From Spirochaetales bacterium (GTDB taxonomy: Bacteria; Spirochaetota; Spirochaetia; Sphaerochaetales; Sphaerochaetaceae), in assembly GCA_018433865.1 (NCBI GenBank), contig JAHDQJ010000010.1, positions 147,786 through 211,785 on the forward strand: DNA of 64,000 nt, written 5' to 3'. The translations under genes were made by a program, and so were the position numbers. Shown here piece after piece: positions 1-8,564 of this stretch; positions within the stretch are counted from its first letter, which is position 1, and each line of letters opens with the position of its first letter. Below the pieces are notes generated by a model. That model worked only from the letters and a program-made list of their open reading frames with translations. It had not been told where the DNA came from and ran no database searches.

Positions 1-579
1 GGCGAAGTCGGTCAGTTCGGTGTGCTTCTTTCCGGGCATGATCAATCCGTACTTGCCGGTTGCGTTCTTGATCCTCAATGCCTCGGTGCGCATCTCCTCC
101 ATGGTCGCGGGGACCTTCTTGGTCAACGTGTTGTTGATCGCGAGGATGCGGGCTCCGGCTGCAACGGGGAGTCCCCACAGCTGCCCGTTGATGAACGCTT
201 CCTTCGTTCCGTCGAAGATGTTGTCCAGTGTCGTCTTGCTCACCCACTTGTCTACCGGTTCCACCGCGTCGAGGGCCAGCAGCTCGAGGATCCAGCGGGT
301 TCCGATGACACTCAGCTCCGGCGGATTTCCTCCCGCGAGGCTGGTGGTGAGCTTGTCGTAGACCTGGTCCCAGGGGATCGGCACGATGTCGAGCTCGATG
401 TTCGGATACTCCTTCATGAACGCATCCTGCAGATTCTGGCGGTACTCTTCCGTCAGGCCATCATACAGCGCCCAGAAGACGGTCACTTTCGGCTTCGCAG
501 CTTCTTGCTGTCCTGCGGCGAAGAGTGTCGTCGTTGCCAACAGTGCAACAAGGACCATCACCAAGAATGCCTTTTTCAT
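1..579 (-). CDS. Sugar ABC transporter substrate-binding protein, family 1 (C-terminus beyond window)
   Basis: The reverse strand reads as an open frame from an ATG at 579 to the left edge, about 193 codons, so only the N-terminal part is present. The start has an AAGGAGG ribosome site about 8 bases upstream. Residues 1-22 form a signal peptide (MKK, then a hydrophobic stretch ending LFA), followed by a mature end AAGQQEA with no lipobox cysteine. The next part (VTVFWALYDGLTEEYRQNLQDAF, then PNIELDIVPIPWDQVYDKL and SLAGGNPPELSVIG, given here in pieces) is typical of family 1 extracellular solute-binding proteins for oligosaccharides. It should deliver a carbohydrate to a membrane permease encoded left of the window. 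It is divergent from the amino-sugar-type operon starting at 805 and shares its control region, so the two are probably co-regulated. The specific ligand cannot be told. Confidence 0.85.
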   Translation of the reverse strand, partial: MKKAFLVMVLVALLATTTLFAAGQQEAAKPKVTVFWALYDGLTEEYRQNLQDAFMKEYPNIELDIVPIPWDQVYDKLTTSLAGGNPPELSVIGTRWILELLALDAVEPVDKWVSKTTLDNIFDGTKEAFINGQLWGLPVAAGARILAINNTLTKKVPATMEEMRTEALRIKNATGKYGLIMPGKKHTELTDFA

Positions 580-626
580 AAGGTACTCCTCCTTTGTGTA
601 TTTCACTGAGCTTTGCATTACTCAGT

Positions 627-772
627 GTTAATCATAACTCCACTATCGATTCTATTTCAGCACTGTTTCATTGTCAACAAATAAGTTTTCCCGATTGTGT
701 CAACCCCTAAAACAGCGCTTGACAGCGGTTCATCCCCCATATTAGTATCAAAGCGGCAGAAAAATGATTAAC
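627..772. promoter_or_regulatory. Divergent promoters with a mirrored 9-bp operator candidate
   Basis: Two back-to-back promoters fit the sigma-70 consensus. Leftward: TTGACA (677 to 672), 17-base spacer, TAGAAT (654 to 649). Rightward: TTGACA (719-724), 18-base spacer, TAGTAT (743-748). The word ATGATTAAC occurs once per side in the sense direction of each gene: reverse strand 635 to 627 and forward strand 764-772. Each copy is followed four bases later by AGT. Both copies sit roughly 10-15 bases downstream of the predicted start sites, where a repressor would block transcription. The ROK regulator encoded at 1869 is the obvious candidate, by inference. Confidence 0.6.
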
Positions 773-804
773 GTACAGTTAGTCATGGACAAGGGGAGCG
801 CGCT

Positions 805-1881
805 TTGCTGGACAAGGATACGGTACTCAGGGCAGTCCGATTCGATCATCCCACGACCATTCCGGTGATTTTCCATATCAACATGGCATGCTGGGATTCC
901 TATGACCGCACCTGGCTTGCCTCCCTGGTCGACGCGCACCCGGCACTCTTTCCCCATGGCGTTCCCCTGTTCGTGCGATCAGGAGATCCGACCCCGTATC
1001 CCGAGTGGTGCAGGGCGAACGGGCGGTGGACCGACCCCTGGGGCTGTGTCTGGGAAACGCGCACCGGTGGCTTCATCGGTACCGTGGTACAGCATCCGAT
1101 CAAGGACCTTTCGGAAATCGCTGCCTACCGGCCGCCCGATCCCGAGCATACCACCCACTGGTACCCCGTCACCTGGAAGAAGGGTGTCTCGCCGACCGGC
1201 GGTTCGATCGGATTCTTCGACTTCCTCCGTTCGGGAGAGATCGGACACGGGCACACCTTCCTCAAGCTCATCGACATCCTCGGGTATGAGAAGGCTCTCT
1301 ACGCGATGGAGGACGAGGAGCCGCCACTCGCTGTACTTTTGGACATGATCGGGAAGTTCAACCTCGGTTTGGTACAGCGGTTCATCAGCTACGCCGATGT
1401 CGAGTGGCTCGGCTATGCGGAGGACCTGGGCATGCAAGTCGGTCCGATGCTCTCTCCGGCGATGTTCCGCAAGTGGATCCTTCCGGTCTACCGCCGGATC
1501 ATGGAACCGGCCGAGCAGCATGGGTGCGTGATCCACATGCATTCGGATGGTGACATCCGTGCACTCGCCGATGATTTGCTGACACTCCCGGTAGATGTCT
1601 TCAACATCCAGGACACTGCCAACACGATCGGGTGGTTGGCACGGCACATGAAGGGAAAGGTGGCGATCGATCTCGACATCGATCGGATGCACATCACCCA
1701 GAAAGAGGATCCCCGTGCCGTGCGCGCATACCTTACGCACGTGATGCGCACGATGTACGATCGTGCAGGAGGGTTGATCCTCACCTATGGACTCTACCCC
1801 GGAACGCCGCAGGCCAATATTGAAACGATGATGGATTTCCTGGAAGATGTGGCCACAGGAGGCAAGATGTGGACCAACTGA
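805..1881 (+). CDS. Uroporphyrinogen decarboxylase (URO-D) family protein
   Basis: 358 aa, TTG start at 805 preceded by AAGGGGAG; the nearby ATG at 785 is out of frame. The protein has the URO-D/methyltransferase barrel pattern, with the characteristic loop HMHSDGDI near residue 244. In cobamide-dependent methyltransferases of this superfamily (MtaA, CmuA) the matching loop is HSCG with zinc-binding His and Cys. Here the Cys position is Asp, so the zinc-thiolate chemistry of those enzymes is unlikely. It is too divergent and in the wrong context to be the haem enzyme HemE. It is the first gene of a catabolic operon and overlaps the ROK gene by 13 bases. URO-D-like proteins of unknown function are frequent in sugar operons of spirochaetes and Firmicutes. 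The substrate is unknown. Confidence 0.8.
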   Translation: MLDKDTVLRAVRFDHPTTIPVIFHINMACWDSYDRTWLASLVDAHPALFPHGVPLFVRSGDPTPYPEWCRANGRWTDPWGCVWETRTGGFIGTVVQHPIKDLSEIAAYRPPDPEHTTHWYPVTWKKGVSPTGGSIGFFDFLRSGEIGHGHTFLKLIDILGYEKALYAMEDEEPPLAVLLDMIGKFNLGLVQRFISYADVEWLGYAEDLGMQVGPMLSPAMFRKWILPVYRRIMEPAEQHGCVIHMHSDGDIRALADDLLTLPVDVFNIQDTANTIGWLARHMKGKVAIDLDIDRMHITQKEDPRAVRAYLTHVMRTMYDRAGGLILTYGLYPGTPQANIETMMDFLEDVATGGKMWTN

Positions 1882-3122
1882 TCCTCAACAGCGCGGTGAA
1901 CGCCAACTTGCAAAACACCATCAATACCTCATTGATCCTCAATCACGTGCGGCAGTTGGGCTCGACCTACCGCTCGGAGATCTCGAAAGCATTGAACCTG
2001 AGCCTTCCCGCCGTCTCGCGCGCGGTCGACCAGCTGATCGAGTCGGGCTACCTCATCGAGCGCAAGATCATCACCGACCGCGGCCGGCAGGCACATGAGG
2101 TGGAGATCAACGCGCAGCTCGGCATCTCGGTAGGCATCTCGATCGAGCTGCCGATGATGAAGATCGCGCGGATGGACATGGCGGGAAACATCCTCCACGT
2201 CGAGGAGATCGTCCTCGACACCGAAGGGAAACATATCGAGCAGCTGGTGATGGAACAGCTCGAGTACTTCTTGAAGCAGAAGCAGGTGATCGATGACCAA
2301 GAGATCCCGGTCGTCGCGATCACCATCGCAGTCCCCGCTGCGATCGACCTCGATCACGGGGAGGTCCATGCGGTGCTCTATCGGAACATGAAGGAATTGA
2401 ACATCAAGCAGATGTTCGAGAAGACATTCACCGTTCCCGTGTTCCTGGAGAACAACGAGAATCTCGCCGCGATCGCGGAAAAGCACTATGGTGATGGCAT
2501 TCCGGAGAATGATTTCATCTACATGACGATCCACCACGGCATCGGCGCGGGATGCTTTCTCAACGGGAGGCTCTATCGCGGATTCAACGGCGCCGCAGGT
2601 GAGATCGGATACCAGCACCTCGGGTCGAACTGGTTCTCCGGGGTCAAGGAGCGCAGCACCTTCGAGTCGATCGCCGCGGTGCACCAGATCCAACGCATCG
2701 CCCTGAACCTGATCCATGGCGGGCAAGGGGAGGAGATCTTCCAGGCAGCCAACTACTCCTACGAGCAGATCACGCACCGGTTGATCGGGGATCTCGCTGT
2801 GCAGGGCAACGAAGTCGCCCGCAGCATCCTCGACGAGTTCTCCAAGCTGCTCTCCGTCGGTGTCGGGAACGTGTTGGTCACGATCAATCCCGAGCTGGTG
2901 ATCTTCGGCGGTCAGCTGCTGGATATCCCGGGGTGCAACCGATTCATCATCGAACCGATGAAAACCCATCTTGCAGAGCTGATTCCCTTCCCCCTGCCGA
3001 CCTTCCGCCTGACGCGGCTCGGCAGGGAGGCCGCGGTGATCGGTGCCTGCCAGATGGGGTTGGAACGTACGATTCTCCGCCACTTCCCCTACAGCATCAC
3101 GGGGGGAGGACGAGACACATGA
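1869..3122 (+). CDS. ROK family transcriptional regulator
   Basis: 417 aa. Residues about 20-80 form a winged helix-turn-helix ([20 protein letters not shown]), followed by a ROK sugar-kinase-like domain. Within that domain the [15 protein letters not shown] segment corresponds to the sugar-binding region of NagC/Mlc/XylR. The GEIGH motif of ROK kinases is altered to GEIGY, and the CxCGxxGC zinc cluster is absent, so it is likely a sugar-sensing repressor without kinase activity. It overlaps the URO-D gene by 13 bases and precedes a NagB-like gene, suggesting control of the operon it lies in and perhaps of the divergent transporter through the mirrored motif at 627-772. The effector is probably an amino sugar or its phosphate (inference). 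Confidence 0.88.
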   Translation: MDQLILNSAVNANLQNTINTSLILNHVRQLGSTYRSEISKALNLSLPAVSRAVDQLIESGYLIERKIITDRGRQAHEVEINAQLGISVGISIELPMMKIARMDMAGNILHVEEIVLDTEGKHIEQLVMEQLEYFLKQKQVIDDQEIPVVAITIAVPAAIDLDHGEVHAVLYRNMKELNIKQMFEKTFTVPVFLENNENLAAIAEKHYGDGIPENDFIYMTIHHGIGAGCFLNGRLYRGFNGAAGEIGYQHLGSNWFSGVKERSTFESIAAVHQIQRIALNLIHGGQGEEIFQAANYSYEQITHRLIGDLAVQGNEVARSILDEFSKLLSVGVGNVLVTINPELVIFGGQLLDIPGCNRFIIEPMKTHLAELIPFPLPTFRLTRLGREAAVIGACQMGLERTILRHFPYSITGGGRDT

Positions 3123-3144
3123 CCACAAGAGGAGGACAGAGACC

Positions 3145-4074
3145 ATGAGGAACGTGAGCAAGGTAGCCAAGGACTGGTGGGATTACACGACACTCGATAC
3201 CGAACTGCTCGACGCGGCGGCGAGGATCACCGTGAAGGATCTGCCGAAGCTGCAGAGAAGCGGCTTCTCGATCAAGCTCTACGATACGCGTGAGTCGTTC
3301 TTTCTCGCCGAGGCCCTCGAATACATCCAAGCCTTCAGTGCCTCCAGCGCAGACGATCCGAAAGGACTCTGCGGTCCCATCGGGCCGACCGAACAGCTGC
3401 CTCTCGTCGCCCAGATGATCAACGAGCTCGAGATCGATGTCCGTGACGCCCACTTCTGGGGAATGGACGAATGGGTGGTGGATGGCAAGGAGGTCGACGG
3501 GACCCATCCGCTGAGCTTCAAGCGTGCCGACATGGAGCTGCTGTTCAATCGCATCGACAAACGCTTCAGGATGCCCGATTCCCATTTGCACTTCCCCTCG
3601 GTGGAAGGCCTGGCAGACTACAGCGCCTCCTTCGACCAGGTGAAGTGCCTCGTCATGCAAGGAGGCCAGGGCGAGACGAAGCACTGGGCATTCAACGATC
3701 CGGTGCAGCGCACGGGTTCGTATGCACAGGATCCTCCCACTCCCGCCGAATACCGCAAGCTCGCTGCACGTGTGTTGGAAATACACCCCATGACGATGAT
3801 CCAGAACGCCCGCACCAGCGGCGGCGGCGTGGTCTCCAACATTCCGAGCCACGCGGTCACCGTCGGTCCCGTCGAGACCTGGAAGTCGGAGAAGGTGAGC
3901 ATCTGGCACCCCGGCTGGCACGACAATCCGTTCGGCATGCGCCTGAGTGCCTATATGCTCAGCCACCGGATCGCTGACGCGACGGTCCCGATGTCGCTCC
4001 TGTCCGATCATCCGCAGGTCGAGTTCCACTATCTGGTACCCAACTTCGGAACCTGTACGGTGGAGATGCACTGA
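3145..4074 (+). CDS. Glucosamine-6-phosphate deaminase/isomerase-like protein (NagB superfamily)
   Basis: 309 aa from ATG 3145, chosen because AGAGGAGG lies about 10 bases upstream; a longer in-frame version would start inside the ROK gene. Features matching NagB-type sugar-phosphate isomerases are the phosphate loop [10 protein letters not shown] near residue 75, [11 protein letters not shown] near 108 and [13 protein letters not shown] near 175. The last corresponds to NagB's GxGxDGHIAFNEP with several substitutions. NagB converts glucosamine-6-phosphate to fructose-6-phosphate and ammonia. Because the catalytic GxDGH segment is changed to GQGETKH, the substrate may be a different amino or keto sugar phosphate. 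It lies between the regulator and a metal hydrolase in the same operon, with tight spacing, and is cytoplasmic. Confidence 0.75.
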   Translation: MRNVSKVAKDWWDYTTLDTELLDAAARITVKDLPKLQRSGFSIKLYDTRESFFLAEALEYIQAFSASSADDPKGLCGPIGPTEQLPLVAQMINELEIDVRDAHFWGMDEWVVDGKEVDGTHPLSFKRADMELLFNRIDKRFRMPDSHLHFPSVEGLADYSASFDQVKCLVMQGGQGETKHWAFNDPVQRTGSYAQDPPTPAEYRKLAARVLEIHPMTMIQNARTSGGGVVSNIPSHAVTVGPVETWKSEKVSIWHPGWHDNPFGMRLSAYMLSHRIADATVPMSLLSDHPQVEFHYLVPNFGTCTVEMH

Positions 4075-4088
4075 AGGAGGAGTCGGAC

Positions 4089-5393
4089 ATGATGATGGCA
4101 GGCTACGCAGAGCAGGTGCTCCCCGTTCCCTCCGGACAGCCGATGATGGGGCACACCCGCGTCCGCTACGAGGCGCGTCTGACACACGACCCGCTGCTCT
4201 GCAAAGCCCTCATCTTCCGAGATGGCTGTCGTGAGGTCGGTATCGTGATGCTCGATCTCTGCATGGTGGATGCCGAGTTCGTCGCTGAGGCAAAGCGGGC
4301 GATAGCCAATGGGGAGGCACTGCTCATCGCGGCGACCCACACGCATGCGGGTCCTGCGGTGTTCAGCCTGTATGAGGCGCCGGTGATGGATACGACGGTC
4401 CGTCAGGCGATCATCGATACGATCGCGCACACGGTGGAGCTTGCACGCACACGTACTACCTCGGTGCAACTGCGGTACGGGAGTGCCGCATGTGCCACCC
4501 CGATCGGTTTCTACCGAAGGCTGGGAAAGCGTGACGGATCGACGGCGATGAACTGGGAACCGTTCGCACCCGATGAGATCGCCTCTCCGTTGGGACACTT
4601 CGACGCACGTGTGCGCGTCCTTGAGCTGAGTACCGAGGGATCGCATGTGGTCGTGGTGAACTACCCGCTGCACCCGGCGATACTCGATTACACCAACGAT
4701 CGCTACAGTCGCGACTATCCCTATTATCTTGAGATGTCGCTGAAACAGATGCTCGGCGAGAATACCCAAGTCCTCTTCGCCAACGGATGCTGCGGGAACA
4801 TCAACCACATCAACTATGCCGATCCGGATTCCCCGCGGCGCGGGTATGCCGCGAGCGAGCGTGTCGGATTCATCCTCGCCTCGGCGGTGATGGAGGCGTT
4901 GCGCACGGCAAGCGCGTGCGATGCAGATCGGGTGGGACGTGCGGTCATCCCGATCGAGTTGGAGAGCTTCGGCGTCCCCGAAGATCTGCTCATGCGGGCC
5001 CGGCGTGCGTTGCAGGAGCCTCAGAGGCAGGATGAGACCGACGGACTGCCGTTCACGCTGCAAGCCCCCTCGATCGTCCGTCTTGCCGAACTGGAGCACG
5101 AGAAGCTCGCGACCACGGCCAGCGTGACTTGCATCGGGCCTCTGGCGGTGTTCGGCTTCCCCGGTGAGGTGACACATGAGATCGAGCGCGAGCTCGCCGG
5201 ATTGGCGGGGAGCATGCCGTGGATGGCCATCGAGCTGGCCGATGATGCGATCGGGTATATTGCCCACCGCGATGCGTATGCGGAGGGTGGGTATGAGGTG
5301 CAAGCGGGAGCGACGAAAGTCGCCTCCGGCGCTGCGGAGGCGATGCTTGCACACGCATGGGAAGGATACGTACATCTTGTCGGAAGGATGTGA
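4089..5393 (+). CDS. Neutral/alkaline ceramidase-like metal hydrolase
   Basis: 434 aa with an AAGGAGG site at 4074-4080 that overlaps the upstream stop codon. The sequence follows the N-terminal domain of the neutral/alkaline non-lysosomal ceramidase family. ATHTHAGPA near residue 80 and NYPLHPAIL near 195 correspond to the zinc-binding histidines. The family's serine nucleophile motif (GDxSPN) is replaced by NGCCGNINH near residue 236. There is no signal peptide, and true ceramidases are secreted and longer. A cytoplasmic amidase or deacetylase acting on an N-acylated sugar is therefore more likely than lipid hydrolysis (inference). The operon context with PIG-L deacetylase, NagB-like and aminotransferase genes supports amino-sugar chemistry. 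Confidence 0.65.
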   Translation: MMMAGYAEQVLPVPSGQPMMGHTRVRYEARLTHDPLLCKALIFRDGCREVGIVMLDLCMVDAEFVAEAKRAIANGEALLIAATHTHAGPAVFSLYEAPVMDTTVRQAIIDTIAHTVELARTRTTSVQLRYGSAACATPIGFYRRLGKRDGSTAMNWEPFAPDEIASPLGHFDARVRVLELSTEGSHVVVVNYPLHPAILDYTNDRYSRDYPYYLEMSLKQMLGENTQVLFANGCCGNINHINYADPDSPRRGYAASERVGFILASAVMEALRTASACDADRVGRAVIPIELESFGVPEDLLMRARRALQEPQRQDETDGLPFTLQAPSIVRLAELEHEKLATTASVTCIGPLAVFGFPGEVTHEIERELAGLAGSMPWMAIELADDAIGYIAHRDAYAEGGYEVQAGATKVASGAAEAMLAHAWEGYVHLVGRM

Positions 5394-5419
5394 GGATACA
5401 CAAGAGAAGGAGGTTTTCC

Positions 5420-6694
5420 ATGGCTGAGAAACAGGATCTGGTAATGAATGCGGATGGGGCTGCCAAGTTGGGTTTTCCGATGTGGCCGCAGTTCGCACCT
5501 GAGACGTTGCAGGATATACAGGGGCCGATCGCAAGCGGTCTGGTCAACTACTGGACGGGCAAGCGGGGAATGGAGTTCGAGAAGAAGTTCGCCGAATGGG
5601 AGGGCTCTGCGTATGCGATCAGCTGCACGAACGGGACCGCAGCGTTGCACATCGCCCTCGCGAGCCTCGGCGTCGGCCCGGGAGATGAGGTGATCGTCCC
5701 ATCCTACTCATTCATCGCCTCCTCCTTCTGCGCGGTCCAGGCCGGTGCGATTCCCGTCTTCGCCGATGTGACGGAGGAACACACCCTCGATCCGACACAA
5801 TTGCCGAAGCTGCTGACCAAGAGGACGAAGGCCATCGTGGTGGTCCATCTCTATGGAGTGGTCGCTGACATGGGGCCGATCCTCGAGTTCGCAAAGCAAC
5901 ACAAGCTCTACGTGGTGGAGGATTGCGCGCAGTGTTTCGGCGGCACCTACGAGGGCAGGAAGGTCGGCGTCCTTGGTGATGTCGGATGCTTCAGCTTCTG
6001 CCAGAGCAAGCACTTCACCACAGGGGGCGAAGGCGGCATGGTCGTTACGAACAATGAGGAACTCGCGTGGGAGTGCCGTTCGTTCAGGGACCATGGCTAC
6101 GATGTGAAAGAGCGGCTGAACCTGTTGGCCATGGAGGAGAAGCTCACCTATGTGCACAACCGGGTCGGGTTCAACTACCGGATGACGGAGATCCAATCGA
6201 TCATCGGCATCAACGAGCTGAAACGGTTCGACGCATGGAATCTTGCCCGGAGGAGGGCCTTCGCCAGGATCTATGACGAGGCGTTCACCTCCCTGCGCGG
6301 GATCAAGGCGATTCCGGTCAATACCCCGCAACGGCAGAATGCCTATTGGTGGTACCCGATCCTCCTGGACCTCAAGGAGCTCGACATCGATGCTCCCGCG
6401 TTCAGCAAGGAGCTGGTGGCATTGGGAATTCCGTGTTACGGTATCCAGTGGCCGGAAGCGTATGAGGAGCGTGCCTACAAGCTGCACAACGGATTCGGAC
6501 GCGTCAAGTTCCCGTTCAGGAGCACGGAGTATGCCGATCCGAAGGCGGTAGCCTACGACCAGGTGCTGTGCAAGACTGCGAAGGGACTGCGCGCGCAGAC
6601 GCTCAGCCTCTTCTTGCACCCGACGTGGGAGGAAGAACATATAAGACGCTGCATCGATGCAGTCAAGCGTGTGCTCGCGAAGCACTACCGGTGA
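5420..6694 (+). CDS. DegT/DnrJ/EryC1/StrS family PLP-dependent aminotransferase
   Basis: 424 aa from ATG 5420 with GAAGGAGG directly upstream; an in-frame extension to 5357 overlaps the previous gene and lacks a site. The fold-type I aminotransferase signatures are clear: SCTNGTAALHIALASLG near residue 75, VVEDCAQCFGG near 165, and SFCQSKHFTTGGEGG with the PLP-binding Lys at about 197. Family members transfer an amino group to keto sugars or keto cyclitols, or run in reverse. Paired with the adjacent Gfo/Idh/MocA dehydrogenase it recalls NtdA/NtdC-type (kanosamine) and inosamine enzyme pairs. In this catabolic setting it may remove the amino group from an aminodeoxy sugar or cyclitol (inference). 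Confidence 0.85.
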   Translation: MAEKQDLVMNADGAAKLGFPMWPQFAPETLQDIQGPIASGLVNYWTGKRGMEFEKKFAEWEGSAYAISCTNGTAALHIALASLGVGPGDEVIVPSYSFIASSFCAVQAGAIPVFADVTEEHTLDPTQLPKLLTKRTKAIVVVHLYGVVADMGPILEFAKQHKLYVVEDCAQCFGGTYEGRKVGVLGDVGCFSFCQSKHFTTGGEGGMVVTNNEELAWECRSFRDHGYDVKERLNLLAMEEKLTYVHNRVGFNYRMTEIQSIIGINELKRFDAWNLARRRAFARIYDEAFTSLRGIKAIPVNTPQRQNAYWWYPILLDLKELDIDAPAFSKELVALGIPCYGIQWPEAYEERAYKLHNGFGRVKFPFRSTEYADPKAVAYDQVLCKTAKGLRAQTLSLFLHPTWEEEHIRRCIDAVKRVLAKHYR

Positions 6695-6708
6695 CGGGGA
6701 GGCCTGTG

Positions 6709-7776
6709 ATGGAGAAGATCAGATACGGTATCGTCGGATTCGGCGGGATCGCAGAGAACCGGATCGCGAAGGAGGGTTTCGCATTGGATCGCTGCAGGTT
6801 CAGCAATCCGGATCTTCCGATGGTCCTCATCGGAGCCACGGACCTGAACCCGAAGCGCAAGGAGGCAGCCCTCGCACTCGGGCTCAAGTGGTTCGACAGC
6901 TATGATGAGATGCTCGCCAGCGACAGCATCGATGCGATCTATGTGGCTACGAGCAACTCGACCCATTTCACGGTGGCGATGCAGGCGTTGGAATCGGGCA
7001 AGCACGTGCTCGTGGAGAAACCGATGACCACGACGGTCGAGGATGCACGGAAGCTCTGCGAGGTTGCCCAGCGAAAGCGGCTGAGTCTCTCGGTGAACCT
7101 CATGATGCCGAAGAACATCTACAATGTGAAGGCACGGGAATTGCTGCAACAGGAGGCGGTCGGCACGGTCGAGTACGCTTCGTTGCACATGGAGTTCCTC
7201 TACGGCAAGGATCCTGCCGAGCGTGCGACCTGGCGCTGTGCTTCCCCGGCGGAGGTCGGCGGACCGATCGGCGATGTGGGAGGGCACTGCCTGGACCTCG
7301 CTGAGTTCCTCTTCGAAGAGCGTATCGTCAGCGTGCGGTGCGTCTACTACCCGAAGACCCTCGACATCGCAGTCGAGGACGGGGCGTTCATCATCTTTCG
7401 GCTCTCAGGAGGCTTGGAGGGGGCGATCCGTGTGGCGTTCAACCAACCGCGGGGCGGATTGTTCGGGACGATCGACAACCTCGGATATGAGATCTATGGG
7501 GACAACGGCGTACTGCGGGGACACGGGACGGCCTTCCAGCTCTCAGGTCACAAGGACGAACCGGTCGCGATCGGGTTGGAGGTGAAGACCTCCGACTACA
7601 TGAAGTCCTACGCGATGACGCAGGTGCACAACATCTATCAGGCGCAGATCGCAGAACATGCCGAATCGATCAGGCACCACAAGCCGATCGACGGGATGCA
7701 AGGGTTGCACAACATCGCATTGGTGCTCGCCTGTCACGAATCGGCGACCAACGGCGGAAAGGAGGTACTCCTCTGA
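6709..7776 (+). CDS. Gfo/Idh/MocA family oxidoreductase
   Basis: 355 aa from ATG 6709, with GGGGAGG about 6 bases upstream; a GTG at 6706 is also possible. The N-terminal Rossmann fold carries GIVGFGGIA (residues 7-15) for NAD(P). The family motif EKP lies at about 103-105 with the catalytic Lys. The C-terminal alpha/beta domain has the GGPIGDVGGHCLDLAEF segment that contributes the active-site His. These enzymes oxidise sugar or cyclitol hydroxyls reversibly. The gene is 14 bases downstream of the aminotransferase and just ahead of a deacetylase, so a linked oxidation-transamination sequence is plausible. The substrate cannot be read from sequence. Confidence 0.9.
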   Translation: MEKIRYGIVGFGGIAENRIAKEGFALDRCRFSNPDLPMVLIGATDLNPKRKEAALALGLKWFDSYDEMLASDSIDAIYVATSNSTHFTVAMQALESGKHVLVEKPMTTTVEDARKLCEVAQRKRLSLSVNLMMPKNIYNVKARELLQQEAVGTVEYASLHMEFLYGKDPAERATWRCASPAEVGGPIGDVGGHCLDLAEFLFEERIVSVRCVYYPKTLDIAVEDGAFIIFRLSGGLEGAIRVAFNQPRGGLFGTIDNLGYEIYGDNGVLRGHGTAFQLSGHKDEPVAIGLEVKTSDYMKSYAMTQVHNIYQAQIAEHAESIRHHKPIDGMQGLHNIALVLACHESATNGGKEVLL

Positions 7777-7778
7777 CC

Positions 7779-8564
7779 ATGGATGCACAGGTACGGAAAC
7801 CGAAGGTGGCGATGGCGATCGGATGCCACCCCGACGATATCGAGTTCATGATGGCGGGAACCCTGTTCCTGCTGAAAGACCGCGGTCTCGAGCTGCATTA
7901 CATGAACGTGGCGAATGGCAATTGCGGGACCCGGGAGTACGGGAGGGATGAGATCGAGGTGATCCGCCGCAAGGAGGCGCAGAGTGCCGCACGGGTGCTT
8001 GGCGCCTCCTGGGAGGCGAGCATCGCGAACGATCTTGAGGTGACCTACGATATCTCGTTGGTGAAGCAAGTCCTCGCGGTGCTCCGTCGCGTACAGCCCG
8101 ACATCATCCTGATTCCCGCCCTGCATGACTACATGGAGGACCACATGAACACCGCGAGGATCGCGGTGACCGCGGCTTTCACGATGTCCATGCCGAACTT
8201 CGTCTCCATCCCCGCCGAACAGGCGGTGCTGAAGGAGACGGCTCTGTATCATGCGATGCCCTACGGATTGCACGATGGGCTCTCACGGAAGATCACCGGG
8301 CATTTCTATGTCGACACGACCGCCTCGATCGACCGGAAGGAGCAGATGCTTGCTTGCCACGTCTCCCAGCGCAACTGGCTGGATGACAGCCAGAAGCTCG
8401 ATTCCTATGTGCAGACGATGCGGGACATGGGGCGGCAGATGGGAGACGATTCGCAGCGCTTCACCTATGCGGAGGGGTGGATACGGCACAACCCGCTCGG
8501 GTACAGCGCTCCGTCTTACAAACCGCTGGAGACGGTCCTCGCAGACTCGATCGTCTATAGGTGA
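7779..8564 (+). CDS. PIG-L (LmbE-like) family deacetylase
   Basis: 261 aa, starting two bases after the previous stop with GGAAAGGAGG upstream. The family zinc motif HPDD is at residues 17-20 within AIGCHPDDIEFMMAG, and a second metal-binding histidine segment, HDYMEDHMNT, lies near 118-127. PIG-L enzymes remove N-acetyl groups from GlcNAc-containing conjugates such as GlcNAc-PI, MshB and BshB substrates, and chitobiose. It is the last gene of the rightward operon and its stop overlaps the convergent alpha/beta hydrolase gene by 10 bases. It is probably cytoplasmic. It likely deacetylates an imported N-acetylated sugar or cyclitol before the aminotransferase and dehydrogenase act (inference). 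Confidence 0.88.
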   Translation: MDAQVRKPKVAMAIGCHPDDIEFMMAGTLFLLKDRGLELHYMNVANGNCGTREYGRDEIEVIRRKEAQSAARVLGASWEASIANDLEVTYDISLVKQVLAVLRRVQPDIILIPALHDYMEDHMNTARIAVTAAFTMSMPNFVSIPAEQAVLKETALYHAMPYGLHDGLSRKITGHFYVDTTASIDRKEQMLACHVSQRNWLDDSQKLDSYVQTMRDMGRQMGDDSQRFTYAEGWIRHNPLGYSAPSYKPLETVLADSIVYR

